Source of the DNA: JBCBKZ01 sp039026975
Lineage (GTDB): Bacteria > Bacteroidota > Bacteroidia > J057
Assembly (NCBI GenBank): GCA_039026975.1
Contig: JBCCLI010000249.1
Span: 1 to 9,516 of the forward strand
Direction of reading: 5' to 3'
Length of the DNA stretch: 9,516 nt
Shown here: piece after piece, positions 6,920 through 9,516 of the stretch
Numbering within the stretch: the first letter of the stretch is position 1
Layout: each line of letters starts with the position of its first letter
Made by a program: the position numbers and the translations under genes
The notes under the pieces: generated by a model
What the model was told of the DNA's origin: nothing
Seen by the model: the letters and a program-made list of their open reading frames with translations, nothing else
The model's database searches: none

Positions 6920-7927
6920 ATGGGATTATTCGACTTTATTAAAGGCCAATTTATAGACATCATAGAGTGGGTAGATTTCTCACGTGATGTACTTGTATGG
7001 AAGTTCCCTGATCAGGATAAAGAGATCAAAATGGGAGCTCAACTTACCGTAAGAGATTCTCAGGCAGCCATCCTCATTAATGAAGGGAAAATGGCTGATA
7101 CTTTTGAGCCAGGAAGGCATGAACTGACGACGAGGAACATGCCCATCATGACCACCATTAATTCCTGGAAATATGGGTTTGACTCCCCTTTCAAGGTAGA
7201 TGTCTACTTCTTTAACACCAGACAGTTCACAGATAATAAATGGGGTACGCCCTCTCCTGTTACCATTCCTGACAGTAAGTTTGGGCAGGTAGAGTTCCGC
7301 GCCTTTGGTACCTATAACTTCCGTATCAGTAACTTTGAAACCTTCTTCAAAGAGTTAGCCGGGACTAATCCTGTACTGGCTTTGAGTGATGTAGAAGGAA
7401 CGCTAAAAAGTAAATTAGTAGATCGTTTCACAGAGGTAGTGGCAGAGATGGCCTCAAATGATTTCTCCTTCGTGCAGATGCAAGCCAATAAAACAGAGTT
7501 TGTGGAGGCCCTCAAACCCCGTATCAAGGATTTCTTTGATGGGTTTGGGCTAGAAGTAACAGACTTCTCTATCCAGAGCATTACCCTTCCGCCAGAACTA
7601 CAAGAATTCTTACGTAAGAATACTCAGATGAATATGGTGGGGGATATGCAGCGGTTTATGCAATTCCAAACAGCTACTTCTCTGGAGAAAGCTGCAGAAA
7701 ATCCTTCAGGGGGAAACAGCGGAATGGATATGGGCGCAGGATTTGCTATGGGCCAAGCCATGATGAACTCCATGAATCAGGCGACTACTCCTGCCCAACC
7801 CGCCCAAGGAGAAAGCAAAGAAGATATCATGAAGCTCCTAAAGGAGTTAGGAGAACTAAAAGAAGCAGGTATTCTCACAGAAGAAGAATTCACAGCTAAA
7901 AAGAAAGAGCTGTTAGCCAAACTCTAA
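6920..7927 (+). CDS. SPFH (band 7-like) domain protein with C-terminal SHOCT domain
   Basis: The 335-residue protein starts MGLFDFIKGQFIDIIEWVDF and has no cleavable signal peptide. Residues about 20-235 match the SPFH/band 7 branch often annotated virion core protein-like, typified by Bacillus YdjI: a conserved start with VLVWKFPDQDKEIKMGAQLTVRD, then AAILINEGKMADTFEPGRHEL, and the region LEVTDFSIQSITLPPELQ closing the domain. A Met/Gly/Gln-rich linker (about 260-298) leads to a SHOCT domain at 301-335 (EDIMKLLKELGELKEAGILTEEEF and following), a short helical module frequent at protein C-termini and thought to mediate oligomerisation. SPFH proteins scaffold membrane microdomains and form large assemblies; YdjI relatives are linked to membrane-stress responses. 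YdjI-type proteins often end in zinc ribbons, whereas this one has SHOCT and no Cys pairs. A structured leader precedes it and a strong terminator follows, so it is probably monocistronic. The specific function in this organism is unknown. Confidence 0.88.
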   Translation: MGLFDFIKGQFIDIIEWVDFSRDVLVWKFPDQDKEIKMGAQLTVRDSQAAILINEGKMADTFEPGRHELTTRNMPIMTTINSWKYGFDSPFKVDVYFFNTRQFTDNKWGTPSPVTIPDSKFGQVEFRAFGTYNFRISNFETFFKELAGTNPVLALSDVEGTLKSKLVDRFTEVVAEMASNDFSFVQMQANKTEFVEALKPRIKDFFDGFGLEVTDFSIQSITLPPELQEFLRKNTQMNMVGDMQRFMQFQTATSLEKAAENPSGGNSGMDMGAGFAMGQAMMNSMNQATTPAQPAQGESKEDIMKLLKELGELKEAGILTEEEFTAKKKELLAKL

Positions 7928-7946
7928 GGAGAACAGCATATAGGAT

Positions 7947-7981
7947 AAAAAGGATCTCAAGCTTTTTGAGGTCCTTTTTTT
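7947..7981. terminator. Rho-independent terminator, probably bidirectional, between convergent genes
   Basis: The arm AAAAAGGATCTCAA (7947-7960) pairs with TTGAGGTCCTTTTT (7966-7979), fourteen pairs with one G-T wobble around a 5-nt loop. The + strand stem ends in a run of seven T (7975-7981) and lies 19 bp after the stop of the SPFH gene. Because the 5' arm begins with five A, the - strand transcript of the convergent DMFase-like gene also meets a stem followed by T-rich sequence, so one hairpin can serve both. Confidence 0.88.
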
Positions 7982-8050
7982 GATTGGGGGATTGCTGTAG
8001 TAAAAATGAGTTGCCAGCTAAGGTAGAGGTGAGTCGCTTTTTACAGCCCC

Positions 8051-9516
8051 CTAAGGGCTAGCTTGTTTTTCCAGGCTTTGCTGTTTAGAAATAGCTAACC
8101 CTTTCTGAAAGACATTCCTCAATATCTGCTGAATACTGGTATCCAGGGGGATGGCACCTGTGAAGGCTAATGAGCTGGCATTGAAGACTAAGCCTCCACC
8201 TTCTGTTAGGTAATAGCCCATGTCAGCTCCTCCCAGGCTATTCCATTTATCAGCTTGCAGCTTCTCTGGATATACTTCTCCCATACCCAGGGTGGAGGGA
8301 TTCTTTCCGCTGGCTACGGTAGTCCAGCCAGGGAGCGTTCTTTCAGGATCCACAAAGTCTACTTCCATACCTGAGGCAGCACCTGTTTTCCCTTTGCTGA
8401 GGAGGCCCCGGATAAGTTGCCCAGCTGAAGCATGGGAATAGAAATAGTCATAGGTCAAGCTCTTTGCCCCAAAAAGATCCCCTTTCTGCAGGCCTGTTCC
8501 TGAGAATATCCAACTGCTATCCACTTCCACCTCGTAGGGGGCGTACTGCTGAAAGCTCCCCATATGAGTTCGCGTCCCAAAGGGTTTAAGCCCCATAGTA
8601 TCAGCCCCATACCATAGCTGGTCATCTCGCTTATCCACACTTAGCGTTCTATCTAAATGGTTTACATAAGAAATATAGGCTGCTGTATTGCCAGATAAAC
8701 TAATTAGAGACCCTCCCTGATCCAGGAACTTATTTAAATGAATCAACATATTCTCTGACCAATATTCACTATGGGTAGAAATGATCCATACGGGATATTT
8801 GAAAAGAGTGGAGTCTGCTATTTCTAGCTCATCCATGCTGTACGCATCAAAGGGGATTCCTTCTTCTTGTAGTAGGAGAGCCACATAGGTATCCTTTTCG
8901 GCTGACTGGTAGTACCACTGATGATGCACTAAAGTGCTGGGTAAAAATGGATCTGCTAGGGGATGGGGTCTATTTCCAGAAACAGCCGTGCTTTTATTAC
9001 GGGTGTAAAGAGAATAGCCTCCCCAGTGATTATAAGCATTCCATGTATTGGTAGACAGAAGCATAGCTACATCTTTCTCCCTCTCTTTAGGCTTGATAAA
9101 CACACTGGTGTGGGTTTGAGCTGAACGGGTGGATAAGGAGAGTATAAACCAGCCGGTTTGTATGGAATCAGGGAGGATTACGGCGTATGAAGCGTTCCAT
9201 TGACAGCCCTTGATGGAGACAGAATCCGCTACTTTTTGGGTAGAAAGGCTGAAAGAAGCTTCTATGATGTTGGACTCTCCAGGGAGAATATGCTGTAGCC
9301 TAAGTGTTCCCTCCTTAGCCGGGAAGCTACTGCCAAATACTTGAACGGTATCCCCTGGCTCATAGGTCCATCTATCAGTATACATCTCCAGATGAGGGAA
9401 GAGGGCTCTTTTTGCCTGAAACCAGCCTGTACTATTTTCTTGTAAGTCATAGTGCTGCAGCCGGATTCCACTAAGAAGCAGAATAAACCAGAAGGCTCCA
9501 TACAAGAGATAAGAAA
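8051..9516 (-). CDS. N,N-dimethylformamidase beta-subunit-like protein, N-terminus beyond the window
   Basis: The frame is open through the right edge. The first start-like codon inside is a TTG at 9505, with codons for S-Y-L before it, so the true start is probably outside; numbering here counts from that TTG. The N-terminus (YGAFWFILLLSG) is hydrophobic, suggesting a signal peptide or membrane anchor. Residues about 39-137 look like an Ig-like beta domain (YTDRWTYEPGDTVQVFGSSF). Residues about 145-470 match the catalytic domain of the large subunit of N,N-dimethylformamidase: LLSTNTWNAYNHWGGYSLY (149-167), STHSEYWSENM (243-253), SGNTAAY (271-277) and GMEVDF (379-384). In that enzyme a mononuclear iron held by two Tyr and one Glu hydrolyses amides. 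Tyr158, Tyr248 and Glu381 are the likely equivalents here by motif position. The real substrate is unknown, since many family members are not formamidases. There is no T9SS tail. A GGGCT/AGCCC mini-hairpin (8045-8059) overlaps the stop codon. Confidence 0.82.
   Translation of the reverse strand, partial: SYLLYGAFWFILLLSGIRLQHYDLQENSTGWFQAKRALFPHLEMYTDRWTYEPGDTVQVFGSSFPAKEGTLRLQHILPGESNIIEASFSLSTQKVADSVSIKGCQWNASYAVILPDSIQTGWFILSLSTRSAQTHTSVFIKPKEREKDVAMLLSTNTWNAYNHWGGYSLYTRNKSTAVSGNRPHPLADPFLPSTLVHHQWYYQSAEKDTYVALLLQEEGIPFDAYSMDELEIADSTLFKYPVWIISTHSEYWSENMLIHLNKFLDQGGSLISLSGNTAAYISYVNHLDRTLSVDKRDDQLWYGADTMGLKPFGTRTHMGSFQQYAPYEVEVDSSWIFSGTGLQKGDLFGAKSLTYDYFYSHASAGQLIRGLLSKGKTGAASGMEVDFVDPERTLPGWTTVASGKNPSTLGMGEVYPEKLQADKWNSLGGADMGYYLTEGGGLVFNASSLAFTGAIPLDTSIQQILRNVFQKGLAISKQQSLEKQASP

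Noticed and set aside
8220..8441. 73-codon + strand frame opposite the DMFase-like gene
   Set aside because: It is antisense to the conserved catalytic domain and has no start signal or recognisable content.

Overview
The window looks like chromosomal DNA from a member of the Bacteroidota, probably a gliding or environmental lineage such as Cytophagales. Three things point there. Two large secreted proteins end in a type IX secretion (T9SS) sorting domain, a system confined to this phylum and its close relatives. A small effector-associated-domain (EAD11-like) protein is of a type common in Bacteroidota conflict systems. The gene starts lack Shine-Dalgarno sequences. This placement comes from protein features only; no search was possible.

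Layout from left to right. (1) A small + strand gene (27-443) encodes an EAD11-like adaptor domain with a Gly/Asn/Ile-rich tail, a probable piece of a conflict or signalling system whose partner is not visible. (2) A 296-bp intergenic stretch (444-739) lies between convergent genes. It holds a GC-rich, strongly structured island with two stem-loops at 578-667. (3) murF (740-2083, - strand) is an essential peptidoglycan gene. (4) A divergent promoter region (2084-2193) is followed by two tandem + strand paralogues (2194-4413 and 4508-6754). Both are signal-peptide, nine-repeat FG-GAP/VCBS-like proteins with a T9SS type A C-terminal domain and a shared seven-cysteine pattern. (5) A 165-bp leader with nested inverted repeats precedes an SPFH/SHOCT protein gene (6920-7927), which is followed by a strong bidirectional terminator. 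(6) Convergent to it is a - strand N,N-dimethylformamidase beta-subunit-like protein (8051 to the right edge), whose N-terminus runs off the window.

There is no clear single operon. murF is housekeeping. The two FG-GAP proteins form a duplicated pair, predicted to be exported across the outer membrane by T9SS and to act at or beyond the cell surface. The SPFH protein is probably a membrane-associated scaffold. The DMFase-like protein is probably exported or membrane-anchored. No insertion sequence, CRISPR array, tRNA or rRNA was recognised. The least explained parts are the tandem cysteine-rich FG-GAP pair, the structured intergenic island, and the EAD11-like protein at the left edge, which may belong to a larger conflict locus outside the window.
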